This document shows, piece by piece, positions 10,984-24,273 of a stretch of 64,000 bases of DNA (position 1 is the stretch's first letter; every line of letters starts with the position of its first letter). The notes under the pieces are model-generated. The model ran no database searches and was not told the origin of the DNA. It saw nothing but the letters and a program-made list of their open reading frames with translations. The stretch covers positions 29,994,133 through 30,058,132 of the forward strand of contig OX387602.1 in assembly GCA_947568835.1 (NCBI GenBank). The letters run 5' to 3'. This stretch comes from Protonemura montana (lineage: Eukaryota > Arthropoda > Insecta > Plecoptera > Nemouridae). The translations under genes were made by a program, and so were the position numbers.

Positions 10984-13900
10984 TCCCAGAGGTTGGTGAC
11001 GGACTCCATCCGTGTTAATTGTTTTTTCCTTTTCGTGGTCATTGTCAGGAGCAGATTAGGTAGATAAAGTATAACACTGCGATACTTTTTACTTTTTCCA
11101 TCACTTTACGTATCTCGCCTCTTGCCCAAGTCGACCTACCGACAATGATCAACACCTCAAGAACACAGTGAACCGATAGACCCAAGCTAGGTCTTCTGGT
11201 TTCTGGAGCTTACTCAGCAAAAATTGGCAAATTGAAGAAAACAAACCGGTAAGTTATGACTGGAAATCTTTAAATTTTTTGCGATTCAAACATAAATAAC
11301 CATTTGCATTTGTAGTGAGAAAGCCGAACTAAAATAGTGGTAATCCCAAACTACCATTGTCCTTTTTCATGTGAGAAGCATACGAAAGCCATTGTCAATA
11401 CAAAGTACTAAACATACAACACAACATTCTGACGAGCTCGTAATCGATGCAGATACAGAATCTCTGATCGTAGCATTGACACGGAAATCTCTCAAAGCGT
11501 TGAACTCGTTGAGTATTCAGCGGTGCGCGTGAGGACGAGCTTAGCTATGCAGAAATATGCACGTCAGACAGTTCCAAGAATAACACATGCTTCAATAATA
11601 ATAATAATATCATTACATCAATAAGCATTCAGTATAACAAGATGGGTCACTGCGTTAGATCATCGTTCCTTCGAGGAGGCCACCCGACATTTGCATGCCG
11701 CCCGCGATCTCCGCTAGAATGACTCTTGACTCTTGCCCAAGTGGTCTACGATTGTTTGCTATCGCCGCGTGGCACTGTTATGAAATGTAGCGCCCCGTGC
11801 GAGGACTGATTCGGGACTTCGGCGTCTTTGTGTGCCTTCTTCAGTCACTCGGGGGATACGCCGCTAGATGACACGCCGCCGGTGAGTCATCAAGAGACCT
11901 CGTCCAGTCTTCAAGGCGTGCAGCAATCGAACAAGAAATTATTTATTACTTTGTCTGCTCACCACCCCAAAAACAACATTTTTAAAAAAGATTTATAATA
12001 TTTCCGATCTTTTGCACACATTTTTCATTTAATGTACCTTGCCGCACGTAAGTCGCACAATAAGTCGAGAGAAGATTCACGGAGTGCATCCAGAAACAAG
12101 CCAAAAATAAAACTGACCCGTGATATTTTCTTGAATAATACTATTTTTTTTGTCCGTAGGGTTATGTGAATGGAACACCTGTTCGTCATTGCCAATTATG
12201 CCATTTGTACGTTCCAGTGCCTTCGCAAGAAAATCACTCTTCAGTAGCTGTCATAGCACTGAATAACGCATTGTTATCTCAAAAATTATTCCATGTATTG
12301 GCAATTATTTTCGATTGGATCTTCTGGGCAACAGGTTAAGCGCTCGCCACTCACAAGGTAACAACCGCCTGCCGGGACCGCACTCACAGCCCACTTGAGT
12401 GCCTACACATGTTCGCTTTTAATTCACATGGTGCAATTGCAATGCAAGTGCAACGCGTGCATTTATGGAACGAGCGTTTGCGATGTGCAGTGCATCACTT
12501 TCTCCTACAACACGATGATTGCGGGATGCGGTACGAGGTGCTCTACTAGGGCATTTTTATCCCATTCGAGCAGATCCAGGCAGAAAGAACATCTCTGCAA
12601 TGAGCGGCGCTGAAATGTCTCTTAATGACCATATGTCCTTATTACGTAGGAAACCTTTATGATGAAGCTACTGCAAGATCTCATTATGAAAAGGGAAACA
12701 TTGTTTATAAGTTATACGATGTCAACTTGGTGTACCTACGAGAGATCCCGGCTTGGTTATATGACCTCGTACTTGCTTGCTATTATTACTGGGGTTGCTA
12801 ACGACCGGTTGTTGGGTCGGGTCGGGTCGAGTTGGGTCTCAGTCGGGTTTGTGATCCTAGCTGGAGTGACGCAGTGTTGGTTCATACTCGCGGATTGTGT
12901 CCTCCTGTGACGGTGTACGTAGACCGACGGCAGTTCAAGAAGCACTCGCTCCACGTTAGACCGGTGAGTCGCCTTCAGTTGCTTTTAGTTTTTAAAAGAA
13001 GGTAACGAAAGGTGTCCAATCGCTGTCCATAAAAAGAGCGATAGTGTGCTTTATATGATACCCATAAGAAGGTACTTAAACCAAATTATGGCAACATCCA
13101 CAATCGAAAATAGCCAGTGAGTCAAACTTTCATTTGCTCGGACCGTGAACTTCGAACCGTTTAAGACGCACCACGTCATTGAAAATTGAAATCGTTTACC
13201 GAAAAGCTTTTTTTCCCATTTTAATAACACTAGATGTACAAGCGGGCGGGCAGACTGGGTATGGATTTTTTTTTTTGGTAGATAATGAACGGTGTGCTAT
13301 GATGAGGCCGGAGGCCCGTGATCACGACACGACGCACGAGTCGTGACGCTGTAAAACGCTTGCCCGGCTCGCAGATGCGTGCGATCTCTTTTCGCAAACT
13401 CGCCTCGTTTGTGATGTGCTTGCTTATTGATTGATTGATTTACCGTCTCCATGCTAAAAAGCCAGCGGGGTTTTGTTTGTTTGCAAAAATTGGCATGATC
13501 TTCTTGAATTGGAGTATGCATTTATTGCATAAAGTGGTGAAGAACGGGACACTGGACAACTAGCGAATCAAACAGACTAGTTCAGACAGTTTTATAAAAT
13601 ATCAAACCAATTCAATAGAAAAAATTCGGAACATAAGTTTTGATTCTGTTTTGTTGTTATGCTTGTATAATATCGTGCGTTAACCTCTCCGCCCTAGCAA
13701 ATTATCGCACTCGAGGTATGGCTGCACATCATGGGATGTAAAGGTACTGTAGAGTAGACCCTGCAAGGTCTGCAAGATCCACCCTGCGACCCTGCAAGGT
13801 CTACCACGGTACCTACAAACATAGCATGGGAATGCTGAATTTGCAAAATAAAATCCAACTTATTACCGATGAAATATATACTGACTGGCTTATTTATCGC

Positions 13901-14002
13901 CCATCTCAACATTAATTATTTACCTATCTCATGTCTGCATCTCTGTTAGGTATTAAATGCGATGGGCAAGTCAGGTATAATTAAAAGATTGGGAAACGTC
14001 TC
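10984..14002. other. Intergenic spacer without recognised genes
   Basis: Frames are short and AT-rich, or lack domain signals. A direct repeat of GACCCTGCAAGGTCT occurs near 13757 and 13790. Nothing else recognised. Confidence 0.35.
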
Positions 14003-14004
14003 TA

Positions 14005-14038
14005 TATAAATAGTCTGACCAGTTTCAATCAATCATTC
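14005..14038 (+). promoter_or_regulatory. Possible orphan core promoter
   Basis: TATAAATAG starts at 14005 and an arthropod-type initiator TCATTC has its A at 14035, 30 nt downstream. An ATG follows at 14045 but its frame is short, and no RR exon lies on the plus strand downstream. It may drive a non-coding or unrecognised transcript, or be chance. Confidence 0.3.
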
Positions 14039-14538
14039 GGTTCGATGATTTCCAATCAAGGAGCAGACTGCGTTGATATGATGCGAGGTGAAAGCGATCA
14101 AAAATAATTACACTCATCATCTGCCAATCATCTTACGCTTTGTTGGTAATCTTCACTACAGTTTGTTCATTTTGCAATCGTTTTCGGGGGCTCCGTTCTA
14201 TTCTGCGGCTGCATTAGAGTGGAGTAAACCAATTATATGTAGTCCAAGTGCTCCACAAATGGTGTTACCGCGAAACCAAACGCGCACATTGTCGGAGTTT
14301 TCAGTTGAGTGACCACACATGGACGCCGTTGAAAAATGCGTCGCGACCTGCAGGTAATGCCGACGCGTCGTGGTCGTCCGTACAAGGGCACCGTGAAATC
14401 AACCGAGACAATGGAGGCGTCGGTGATTGATTGAAGAAGAGAGATAACGACCGATCGGACGGTGGTTTGGAAACATGCGAGGATTAATTCTTCGGCCGCA
14501 ACAACGAGAGTACGGATTCAAACCATTTGTTTATTAGT

Positions 14539-14544
14539 TTTATT
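14539..14544 (-). terminator. Candidate polyadenylation signal of gene B
   Basis: Minus-strand AATAAA, with another at 14530-14535, about 810 nt after the stop. It implies a long 3' UTR and is uncertain. Confidence 0.3.
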
Positions 14545-15352
14545 ACAAAAGCGAGTTACATAAAATAGTATACAGTTAATTACAAAACGAAAGCAGATAT
14601 TCTGAGAGCACCGAGCAACTCGAACGCCCAGTTATCAATTACATTCTTCATGGACTGCCCTCCGAAGGCGAACTTAATTCCAGTGATTTTCTTTCAGTAG
14701 CAGTTTTTGTAGATCTATATTTTTCTGAAAAGATACCGCGCAGACTTTCAAGTGGATGTGTACATCAATAAATACGATATTTACAAACTTGGTCGACGAA
14801 ATATTTTTCATACCAAATAGTTTTCTAAAAACTTAATTTCTAAATTTGTGATTAAAAAAGTAAGTTTCAAACGGTGTGACCACATTATTCACGTAGGTAT
14901 GCGTGTCTTGGTGTATTTTTTTCGTCTAGATTAGGTCAATACTTCTCAAATACGTGAACGTATTTCCCAAAAATATATGCTTTTTAGACTCTGGGTAGTT
15001 AACAGTTGTTGTAGCCAGTATTTACTCCCAAGCAAACACATTTCGGGAGGCAATCAGAACTATGCTATCGTTGTAGTTTAGCCAGTGTCTTGAATCGGAA
15101 TCAGACGTCAATTCTAATCAATCAAGACTCTATAAGGTATGGCGTGATCGGAACCTTGGACCGCAGATAACTCCCCCAACCCAATCCCGCGCAGGGTTTC
15201 GGCCGATGTTCCATCAGGATTACTTGGCAACAAATCATCAAATTAGTTGTTTTTCCACGACATCCCAATGCTTGTCGTCTGATTTGAAAGATGTCTATCA
15301 CCCTGCTTCGAGACCAGGCGGTGTGGGTATACCCAGCGCGCGACCAGCAAAC

Positions 15353-18300
15353 TTAGTAGGGACCCCCGGCGCCGGCGGCAGGGTACGGGCCCCCGACGTC
15401 CTCGTAGCGGATGGTTGGTCGGAAGCCGTCGGCGTCGGCCTCGTACTCGACGATCTGCTTCCTGCCATCGGGCAGGAGCACCTCGTAGGATCCACGCGTA
15501 ACGTCTCCCTGGCGAGACTCTCGGTGGCCGAACTCACCACCCTCGGGCGCTGCCTGGACGTCGTAGGAGAACTCGTAGTTAGCCGGCTCCTGCGGGAATA
15601 AAGGTTTTTTACGTGAAGCCATCAGACCACTTTTAGTCGAGAAGTGAAACAGTTCCTTTCGAACCGATTCAATGCGGGCACCCACCCAATACCTGACTAA
15701 AAAGTGTTGCTCAACCTCTTCACTCCCTTGAGAATCGACCTACCCATCACTCTTAGAAGCAGTGGATATAAGGTACATTGGGACAGAATTACTAATCGGT
15801 CATCAACTTCACAATCGAACTTCTTGCTTAACCAGGTGCCGTAATGCGATTCTGATTAGTTATAAAACGCCTCGGGCGCGTTGATTGTTAGTCAAGGAGC
15901 GTGGCGGTCACCGTACAATTGGGGAACGTATGCATCTATATTTGACACATGATCACACCAATTGCATTATAGGCCCGAAGGTTCCATTTCGGCTTTGTGA
16001 ACATCGTGAATCCAATCCAAACGAATCTCTTGTACACTTATACCGTCTCTAACAATGTAATTGCCGGAGACTCCCGGCTCTGGATCCGTGCAACCCGTGA
16101 GCAACACTTTCCGAGTGGTGTGGGCTCTCCGCCGAGGTTTCGCCCGCCCACGCAGTATTTTGCACTCTTTTATTGATCTTCTTGCGTCAGATCAGCGCTT
16201 TCATCTTCATAATGCAGCAGCCATTCGTCGCGAACGATAATAACTGTGAGGCGATTCCATATTTGGACCAATCGAATCATCAACCGCACAAGGTTTAGCC
16301 GTGAACAAGGTTTTGCATCATCATTCACGAGGAGCGACGAACGAGCTATTTGCGCTTGTGTTGTTTCGTTTGCTCGCCATATGCCGCCCTGCGCTGCCTG
16401 ATATTTGGGTCGCGAACTAATTACTGCACGACGCGGGCCCCGGCACCCATAAGATGATCCACTATCAGTGGGTGCTGCGTGCCACCTTTCGCTCCCGATC
16501 ACGGTGCGTTGCGCTTCGGCCTTCAAGAGCGCCGAAAAAATGTTTCCAAACTTTAGCTGTTTCTAATTGCAAGTACACGGGCTAGAGGCAAGAACTGGCG
16601 TGCATAAACGTGATGCTTGCGAATTGCGAGTTGCTACAGAAGCAAGGACCACTGGCACGCTTTTTTTCTGGAGATTTCCAAATATCTCGATGTTGATTGG
16701 GGTAGGAACATCGAGCAAAGGGTCTTGACGAGTGTTGTTACGATTGTTATTTGACGTTAAGCAGCTGCTCTTAAGTCTTTCTTGACACCGGTGTTCGAAA
16801 ATCTTTCTCTCACGGTCAACCTATACCGTGTAGAAATTACATAAAAGCATTGCTAGAATACCTCGTCAAAAGTCGTGATGTTCTAACAGCATAATGGTCT
16901 AATGCTACACCTTTCTTTGGTCATAGAGCGTACTCAGGTACTAAGGTGTTGGATTAAATGATCTTGGAAGTGTTCGTGGATTTAACTCGTTCATAATGAG
17001 CAGCATTTCGCGATGAACTGGGCGCTATACATGGGTGCTTGGCCACCCACTTACACAGAGAGTCGCATACCAAACAATTTGGTACACAAGTTTAATGAAA
17101 ATTAAATTTTGAAGACAATTCAAAGAAAATTACTTATCCACTGTATAGATGCCATGGAATTGTGATTTTTCTGTGAGGAAAATTTATAAAGGAACCAAAA
17201 TATACTAACAATCGTCAACGCTTTCATTCAAAGGGTGCAATGACTGCAAGACAAACCAATTTAAGGCAATGCCAACAGTGTGGTTCTTGTCGGTTTTGCT
17301 AATCGGTTGATCTGACAGTTGTCTGTTAGCTTTTAACCAATTTTCCTGGGAGAATACCAACACCATGACGTTGAGATGGCATCCATGCAAAAAAGTGACT
17401 GTCGTCAAACGCCCCCAGGTCATCTTTGCAACTTACCGACAAGTCATCATCGACGGCGTTCTTGCCGTACGCGTACCCGGCGTTGGGTGCACCGTACGCC
17501 TGCGCCGGGGCGCCGTAGCTCGCGGACGGAGCGCCGTACTGCGCAGCGGGCTGCGCGCTAAGGAACACGGCAGCTGTCTGCGCAGGTGCGCCGTAGCTGC
17601 GCGCAGGCGCCGACGACCGATGGTTGGACGTCCGGGAGTGGGAGTTGGAAGAACGGGTAGGTGCACCGTATTGGCTCGAAGGGGCAGAGTATTGACGGGC
17701 TGGGGCGCCGTACTGGCTCGAAGGAGCAGAGTATTGACGGGCTGGGGCGCCGTACTGGCTCGAAGGAGCAGAGTATTGACGGGCTGGGGCGCCGTACTGG
17801 CTCGAAGGACCGGAGGGAGCACCGTATTGCGAGGATGGGGCGTTGAACTGGCTTCGGGCTGAATGCACGCTAAGAGCGTTCGAGGAGTAGTCGTCCTGGT
17901 GTTGATTGGGAGAGGGTGGCGGGGAGAAGCGATCCTGGTGGGTGGTGGAGTAACCTGCGAATTGCTGGTGGTTGACGGGAGGTTCGGGACGGGCGCTGGC
18001 GACGGCCGCCAGGGCCAACAGGCAGAAGATCGCGCACTGTGAACAGAGAAGTTATGCAGATAACGGAACATATCGACATGATTAGCGAGCTTACCGTAAA
18101 CATGCTGATATCGAAGGGTGACTAGTTCGATGCCAGGCGTGGACTTTTAAACTGTGAGTCATGCATTTCCGTGATCGGGAAAATCGGGATCATTGACACC
18201 TCTTGTATTTAATTTGTATTTATGCAACATTGTTGCATTTATTTTTGCACTGATTCATACCGTGACAATGTTGGGAGAGATCTGAAACATTCTGCACCCC

Positions 18301-18526
18301 ACGATGATCTTCGCTCTATGGTTGTTGTTTTCATCATTCGACACCTGAACTTTAAATCGACTACAATGGAAAATGTAATCCAACGAGGGAATCCCTCGGA
18401 TCTACCATGCCAGGTATTCCCTTTTTAGGATGACAAATCCCTCAAGAACCTTCAGATTGCACCTTCCTGAGTCCTGATTTATTATCCCTGACTGCTTGGG
18501 CAATTACTTGTTTTGCGTACCGTCAT
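15353..18526 (-). CDS. Cuticle gene B: pro-resilin-like RR-2 cuticle protein
   Basis: Exons 18521-18526 (Met-Thr), 17437-18036 and 15353-15589, phase-0 introns, predict about 280 residues. Exon 2 completes the signal peptide (TCAIFCLLALAAVASA, then RPEPP). It then encodes a Ser/Gln/Tyr-rich region with about four SQYGAPARQYSAPS repeats (42-bp DNA period) and further SYGAPAQ motifs, ending VDDDLS. Exon 3 opens EPANYEFSYDVQ and carries the RR-2 domain (EFGHRESRQGD, GSYEVLLPDGRKQIVEYEAD, RPTIRYED), ending in a Gly/Pro/Tyr tail GGPY. The YLPPG motif of its neighbours is missing. Start choice: an alternative first exon (ATG TTT ACG, 18095-18103, donor GTAAGC) also fits but gives a 58-nt intron. 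The exon at 18521 (donor GTACGC) lies below a TATA box spaced as in the other genes and gives a 484-nt intron, so I prefer it. Confidence 0.78.
15669..15715 (-). mobile_element. 5S SINE head fragment
   Basis: Minus-strand fragment with ACCCACCCAATACCTGACT and GTGTTGCTCAAC on the plus strand, matching the 5S-like head. It lies in intron 2 of gene B, just upstream of the RR-2 exon. Confidence 0.5.
15716..17436 (-). other. Rest of intron 2 of cuticle gene B
   Basis: No additional exon or recognised element seen. Confidence 0.35.
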
Positions 18527-18634
18527 GTCGATCAAAGAAGTAATACGATTGTGTGCTGCTCGATGATTCCTGCAACGTGGTCGGCTTCTCTCGCTCCTCG
18601 AAGCTGATGATCTAGATCACAAAGTCGGTGCGTC

Positions 18635-18669
18635 TGTTGCATTTCGACCGTCGCCCATCTGCTTATATA
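18635..18669 (-). promoter_or_regulatory. Core promoter of cuticle gene B
   Basis: Minus-strand TATATAAG starts at 18669. GCAACAGAC, two mismatches from the cluster initiator GCATCAGTC, has its A at 18635, 34 nt downstream. No ATG lies between this point and the preferred start at 18526. A weaker TTTAAAAG lies at 18151. Confidence 0.5.
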
Positions 18670-21265
18670 CGTTGCATCCCTACCCCCACCCTGGCGGCCT
18701 CGGCGACGACGTCTTTGGCGGCGGTCGAGGCATCTGCACCAGTTTCTAGCGTCGGTGAGACAAGGTTGCCGCTGGAGTGCGCAACATCACGTTGGGCTGG
18801 GTCGGACCCGCCCGCGGCACGCCGGTGGTAACGGCGTGGAGGCGACCAGGATGGATCCGAGGGCCTGTCGCTGGGTTGGGAAATTGTTTCGGGGCTAAGG
18901 TGTGGGAGGACTCGACAGTTTTCAGAAGACTTGCCATCCTCGAGAGAAACAAAAGAGATCATAAACTAGGCAAATGATGCAAAGAAATCAAGGATCAAGT
19001 GATATAAAAATATAATTATATTTCTGTTTTAATAGAAATGTAGATAATAAATTGAGTTTTCAAAATTTAATCCGATGTCATTTCGAAACTCTTACATGAA
19101 AACAAGTTGACCGCGTTTGGTTCCTCAATGCCGGAAAACTAATTTTCTCCTGAGAAAACTCCTTGGGCAACAGAGATGTTTCAGCTAAAATTCATTTGAA
19201 ACAAATTTAGCGAAGCCTTTTTTCGGTTTCATTCAATCCGAATGGTTTGGCATGTATAAAACACCGGTTCTCATAAGATCTTCGAAGTTAAGCAACACTA
19301 TTCTGGGTCAGGTATTGGATGGAAACCATCAAACACATGCACAGTTCTGTTCGGGAGAGAGGTTGAAGGGATGAAACTGAAAGTTATTTTAGTAGTTTAG
19401 TTTAGTTAAGCTCTTCGTTTGACTTGCGTATCAACCTCTCGACAGCATGGATTTGTGGAGGAATCCTGTTGTTCGCGTTGTACCGTCCTTTAGAAGAGAC
19501 ATTTAGCCGGTGGTCCCCTTGGTGCTCTTCGACATGAGAAGGCCACGTGCTGGTACAGAGTTTCCTCTCCTCCCTTGAAGGCTTAGATATGTTTATCACT
19601 ATCCTTATCATCATCCACGCATTCATCGACGCCATTAGACCAGTGCCACACCCCCAGTTTTCAAAACATTGATTCTTTAAATACCACACATTTTGGTTTC
19701 GTTTAAAGACTCCTTACTATGGCAGTGCTCGCAGCCTGTGGGAACGCTGAAAACCTCCACGACGAACATGTCTTTTCTCCGACTTGGTCGCTCTAATTGG
19801 GGGGAAAACGGGAAACTCACGCACAGTTGGCCTTGAGCGAACCAGAGGGAACCCGGCGTACGAAGACATATCGTACCAGCGCAGATCTTACCTCATTTAA
19901 GTCTTACGACTCGGGGACAAAATTTCAAGCCAGTAATAACAGAGTGCCGTTGTAACTGCACCTATAATCATACGAGTATTGATTCTCATCGATGAAATGC
20001 GATGATGCGAGTGAGGTTGGGAGCTCCACCCGATATCATGCGGACATTTTGCCGACAGCAAACCTTGCTCTTTCACTGCACTCTGCTCCAACTACCGACG
20101 GCGTCCACTCAAGTTGACGGGACGGCAACGACCTTGACACTTTTTCCATCACTATACTCTGCAGCCGCGACCCTCCTGAAGATTTCACTCTCTTCTGGAC
20201 TTCTGATCCAGTTTCACCCAAAGTGAACTTGTTTTTTTTTTGCCACGGAATTGTGCGTGCACATCCTTGTCATCGTCAAGGCCATGTCCTGCGCATCCTC
20301 GACCGCCTCTTGGCGTCGTCAGCATCCGATGAGCGGTGGATCGATGAGAGCGACCTCCACGCGGGAGATAATGACACAAAGCACGGCCCCCTCAGCACTA
20401 AGCAAACACGGCCCAGAAGACCGATCTAATTCCAGTGCGCGAATCCTTGACGGCTTCCGGTATGCGCTGTCATGAAGACGAACCATATGGCCGAGAACAT
20501 CCTTGTCAGTCAGTAGCGTTGTTACAATCTCCTCAGGAATTCAGAGTTTTTTTGTAGAGTTTTTCTACAAATTCAATATTTCCATGAGGGTCTGACATGG
20601 AAGATTATAGTCTGCAAAGATATACTGAGATTGAATTGCTGCCTCCATCGTGGTTAACGATACCCAGATGAACTTGATAGCGGGTATTATGTCGGAAAAA
20701 TTGTTAATTATGGAAAATTAAGTTTCGCGAAACTCAATAACTATTTTCTGCTGGAAACGTTGCTTTCCTTGGGTTGTCTCCTCCAGCCACGGTCGGCGTC
20801 CTGAGCGCAATGAGCCAAATTGGCGTGGGAACCCGTGGGATAGATTTTGGGACCACGTCGAAAAAAGCGGTGAAAATTGTGCAAGAGTTTCGGGTGCCGT
20901 GGCGACCTTGAGGCGTGCTGCACCCACAATCTACAAGGGGATCTCATTTAAAATAATAAAAAGCAAACCCTATTAATCATACGGAGCATAATTGTTTGCT
21001 CGGAACGAGGCTGAAAAAACTTGAAACCTTCTCAATAATAATATCAAAACAATTACAATTAATTTCCGTTCGCTAAGCAATTTCATTGCTAGCCAATTAC
21101 GAGGGCGGTTATAGCGTCGATTCTCTCCGCGCAGCTTTTGAGCAAGAGCCGCGTGGAATTGATCTGAATTGGAACCTGTTGATTGCACTGCCTGGAAACA
21201 CGTCATCACGCCTGTCTTTTGTTTGCCGGCAGCAAGAACGGGGACCCAGTGCAGTGGACTCTTAT
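18670..21265. other. Spacer upstream of gene B
   Basis: Apart from the SINE at 19236 I see no gene. Open frames near 20.0-20.9 kb have no domain signal or matching splice sites. Confidence 0.3.
19236..19690 (+). mobile_element. 5S rRNA-headed SINE, copy 3
   Basis: Plus sense, with a single head (ACACCGGTTCTCATAAGATC, GAAGTTAAGCAAC, GGTCAGGTATTGGATGG). The body (CTCGACAGCATGGATTTGTG, GTGGTCCCCTTGGTGCTCTT) and a worn tail ending AAATACCACAC follow. It carries an extra TTTAGTTTAG-type insertion after the head. Confidence 0.75.
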
Positions 21266-21674
21266 CGTTGAGTGTAGGTTCTAGGTAGAGAGAAACAACG
21301 TCAATGTTACAGTCTCTGCGTGAAAGATGACTACCTTACCGACAATAATGCAGAGTACCGGAACATCACGTGGAGCCACTGTCGTATGAAATTTAATTTC
21401 AATATTTCTCGTAGGTTACTCGCTTTTTAATATCGTTACGTGTATATCAATCGGTGAGGTAAACATTGATGGCAATTTTTTCAGCATGAAAAGTCTCAAA
21501 AGCGAGTTAACCTACGAGAAATATCGAAATTAATTTTCATACGACAGTGGCTCCACTTAACGTGATGTTCCGGTACTCTGCATTTTTGTCGGTAAGGTAG
21601 CCATTTGGCGGCCATCTTTCACGCAGAGACTGTAACATTGACGTTGAAACTCTACCTATAACCTACACTCAACG
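21266..21674. mobile_element. Foldback/MITE element with ~170-bp inverted arms
   Basis: The left arm (from CGTTGAGTGTAGGTT) and the right arm (ending AACCTACACTCAACG) are inverted copies over roughly 170 bp each, around a ~60-bp centre. Shared words include CGTCAATGTTACAGTCTCTG, TACCTTACCGACAA and GAGTACCGGAACATCACG. The right arm has two short extra stretches (around GGCGGCCA and TTAA) absent from the left. CTCTTAT flanks both ends (21259-21265 and 21675-21681), consistent with a 7- to 8-bp target duplication. No transposase is present, so it is non-autonomous. Confidence 0.8.
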
Positions 21675-23007
21675 CTCTTATCAAACTGCAGTGGCCGGCG
21701 CGATGATGCTTGGCAATTAATATTAATTCCAATTAATTGGCACATTCACTTTCGCAGCTCCCTCGCCCGCCAGGTCGAGCGCGCGAATGCGTGCAACGTG
21801 CAAGGGTTTTTTTTTTTGGTCTCTTTGTGGGTTGGTTTGAATTGCTCATTGCGCATCGATCTCACTTCGCGAGTCGGTCTCGACAAGGCGGTGCTTGCCA
21901 TCAATTTTCTTATGCAATTAAAGATGCCGTGCCTTTGATTGCACGCGTCGTTTGCATCTGAAATCCAGAAGACGCGGCAATTTCTGGGAAATAAAAACAA
22001 TTCTTCCCAAAAGTGAAAATTGACATTCTTTCCGATTTCATAAATGTAAGTTGTTTAAATGAAATAATGTTTTAATGTAAATGTAAGTAAAATGTACGCG
22101 TTTGTTGATTTGATTCTATATCTGCAATCGTGAAATTCAAAACGATCAATACCTCGAAATAATCACGAGAGCAAAATAAGATGATACACTTTTTGACCAT
22201 CCTCTGGTTTCACATCGAAATCATTTCAAAACGTTGTTACAGTTCCATAAAAATGAAAATGTCAAAAGTGATCCAAATACGGCATCTATCTCCTCTATGC
22301 AATGCATAAACGTACCCATATTTACAACAACAACAGCAACAAAAAAACGCGACATGCTCGCACGCGCTGGGAAATTGCCCGCGTCAGTGAGTAATGTGGT
22401 GACGCCCAAGCGCACGACGACGCCACGAAGCTGGCGCTTTCCGCGTTCTTTAGTGCATCGGTCCGCTCTTCCAGTCCGTTATCCTAGCAGAGAATCAGCG
22501 CAGGGATCATTTGAGCATCTGTCATACGTGTTACAGCATCTTCTTGATATATTTCCATGCGTTATTCTTACAGTTCACTTATGGTACTACTATGAAGCAA
22601 GAGAAATATAAAATAAAAAATGTAACTTTAGCGTTCAATGACTTAACGAATGCGAGTGCATAAATCTTTGGTGGGCGCTTGTGAGGGACGCTGGTTTAAT
22701 ACCACACGCATTGAGGATAATGCGAAATAATACCACCGGCATAGGAAAATAAACGACCGTTCAGCCTACAAACCGTAATGAACATAATTCAGAGAGCATG
22801 GCTTGCGAAATGCAGACGCCGATCTCACGCATCTTTACGGATTGCACGCTGTGTTTATAGATTTACGGCAGCTGATTGAAATATTGGTCTGCAATAATCT
22901 GAGGATTCGCATCGTCCAAAGATTTGCAAAAGTGCGACGTGCTTCTTTCTGCAAAGCTATCTTGCGGCTGACGACATCGTATTTAAACGAACTCCGGTCA
23001 TCTTGAG

Positions 23008-23245
23008 GACATAGAAGTTAAGCAACACTAATAGGATCAGGTACTGGATGTGTGACCATCACACATATGACCAGTTCTATTCAGGAGAGAAGTTGGAGGG
23101 ATAGGAGTTGGTACAACTAATCAACTTCTCGACAGAATGGATTTGTGGAGTAATCCTGTTCTTCGCGTCGCACCGTTCTTCGGAAGGGACCTTGCCAGTG
23201 GTCCCCTAAATGCTCAACTGGTATTTTCGAAGAGCCCATATGACA
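23008..23245 (+). mobile_element. 5S rRNA-headed SINE, copy 4 (3' truncated)
   Basis: Plus sense: GAAGTTAAGCAACACTA, a GGTACTGGATGTGTGACCATC-like block, TTCTCGACAGAATGGATTTG, TTCGGAAGGGACC. It stops after the body; the CGTCGTTAAACACC tail is missing. Confidence 0.65.
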
Positions 23246-24233
23246 GAAAGAACCAGTCTGAATTCCTCCAATGAATTTTTTCAAAAATTTTATTTCATTC
23301 AATAGCCAAACTAAGTGGTCACTGGGTATACAAATATTATAACAATTTTTCTCACTCGAAGGTTTACATCGCCATGAACCTTGGCGGGTCATGTCCATTT
23401 ATCCTGTAGATTCGCGCGCGCACGTTTCTGGGCTAGATATTTTGTACTTAAAACTGAAAGGTTTTCTGTAAATCTGAAAATGTATGACCACCTCGACGTT
23501 TTTGTGTCGGTTACCGACTCGAGCGCCCTTGTTTCAACCTTTTAAGAACTTCATTTCATTCACCGCCCGTAGGTTCTCGGCTGGTGAAGACCTGTGTGCG
23601 CCCTTGGACACCTAGATTCGGGACCCCTTTATGGGTTTCTTGCAGACGTCATAAAGAACCGCCATAGCTATCTGTTACCAGAAATTCCTCGACAATGCTG
23701 ATGGAAGTTTTACATCTTGAACCAACTAGCTTTCTGTCCCATGAAACACTGGAATAACCAATTAAGAAAACTCAAGAAAATGACATGCATTATAAAAACG
23801 GTCAGCGCATGCAAGGGATGGCAATTTTCATAGCACTCATAGGACATGGAACTTATTGGTCAGATGATGTGATTTCGATGAAATCTGTTGCCCTTCTATT
23901 CGACAGGTTTCGCGATGGGGATCTCTCAAATTGGGTAGCAATCCACACTCAAAGGGCACATGTCTGGAAAACAGACTGCAATTTCGAGCGAACGGCAGTC
24001 GCCCAAAACTTGCTAATTAAAACGAGCTGCCACTGGTCATTAGCCAATTAGTGCCTAGGCACGCCATCGAACTTAAGTGCAGTTCTCGGAAAATCGTGAT
24101 CGATCCTCTGAATTGCGCATGCTCGGCTGATAACTGCCGATTCAGTCGATTTCTTAGCGCATTGTGTAATTAAACACATGTTTTATCGGCACGATGCGAA
24201 TTTGGTTTACGAATTGAAAGTAAATTGAACATT

Positions 24234-24273
24234 TATATAAGGTGTTGCATATTTTCTTGAGTATACATCAGTC
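24234..24273 (+). promoter_or_regulatory. Orphan cluster-type core promoter
   Basis: TATATAAGG starts at 24234 (TATAAGG at 24236), and CATCAGTC has its A at 24270, 34 nt after the latter. Spacing and initiator match the cuticle genes. I find no short ATG exon with a donor, no repeat exon and no RR-2 exon downstream on this strand. It may be the remains of a lost cluster gene or drive a non-coding RNA. Confidence 0.4.

Noticed and set aside
12659..12910. 83-residue hydrophobic frame
   Set aside because: Composition follows the local base bias; no start context or family.
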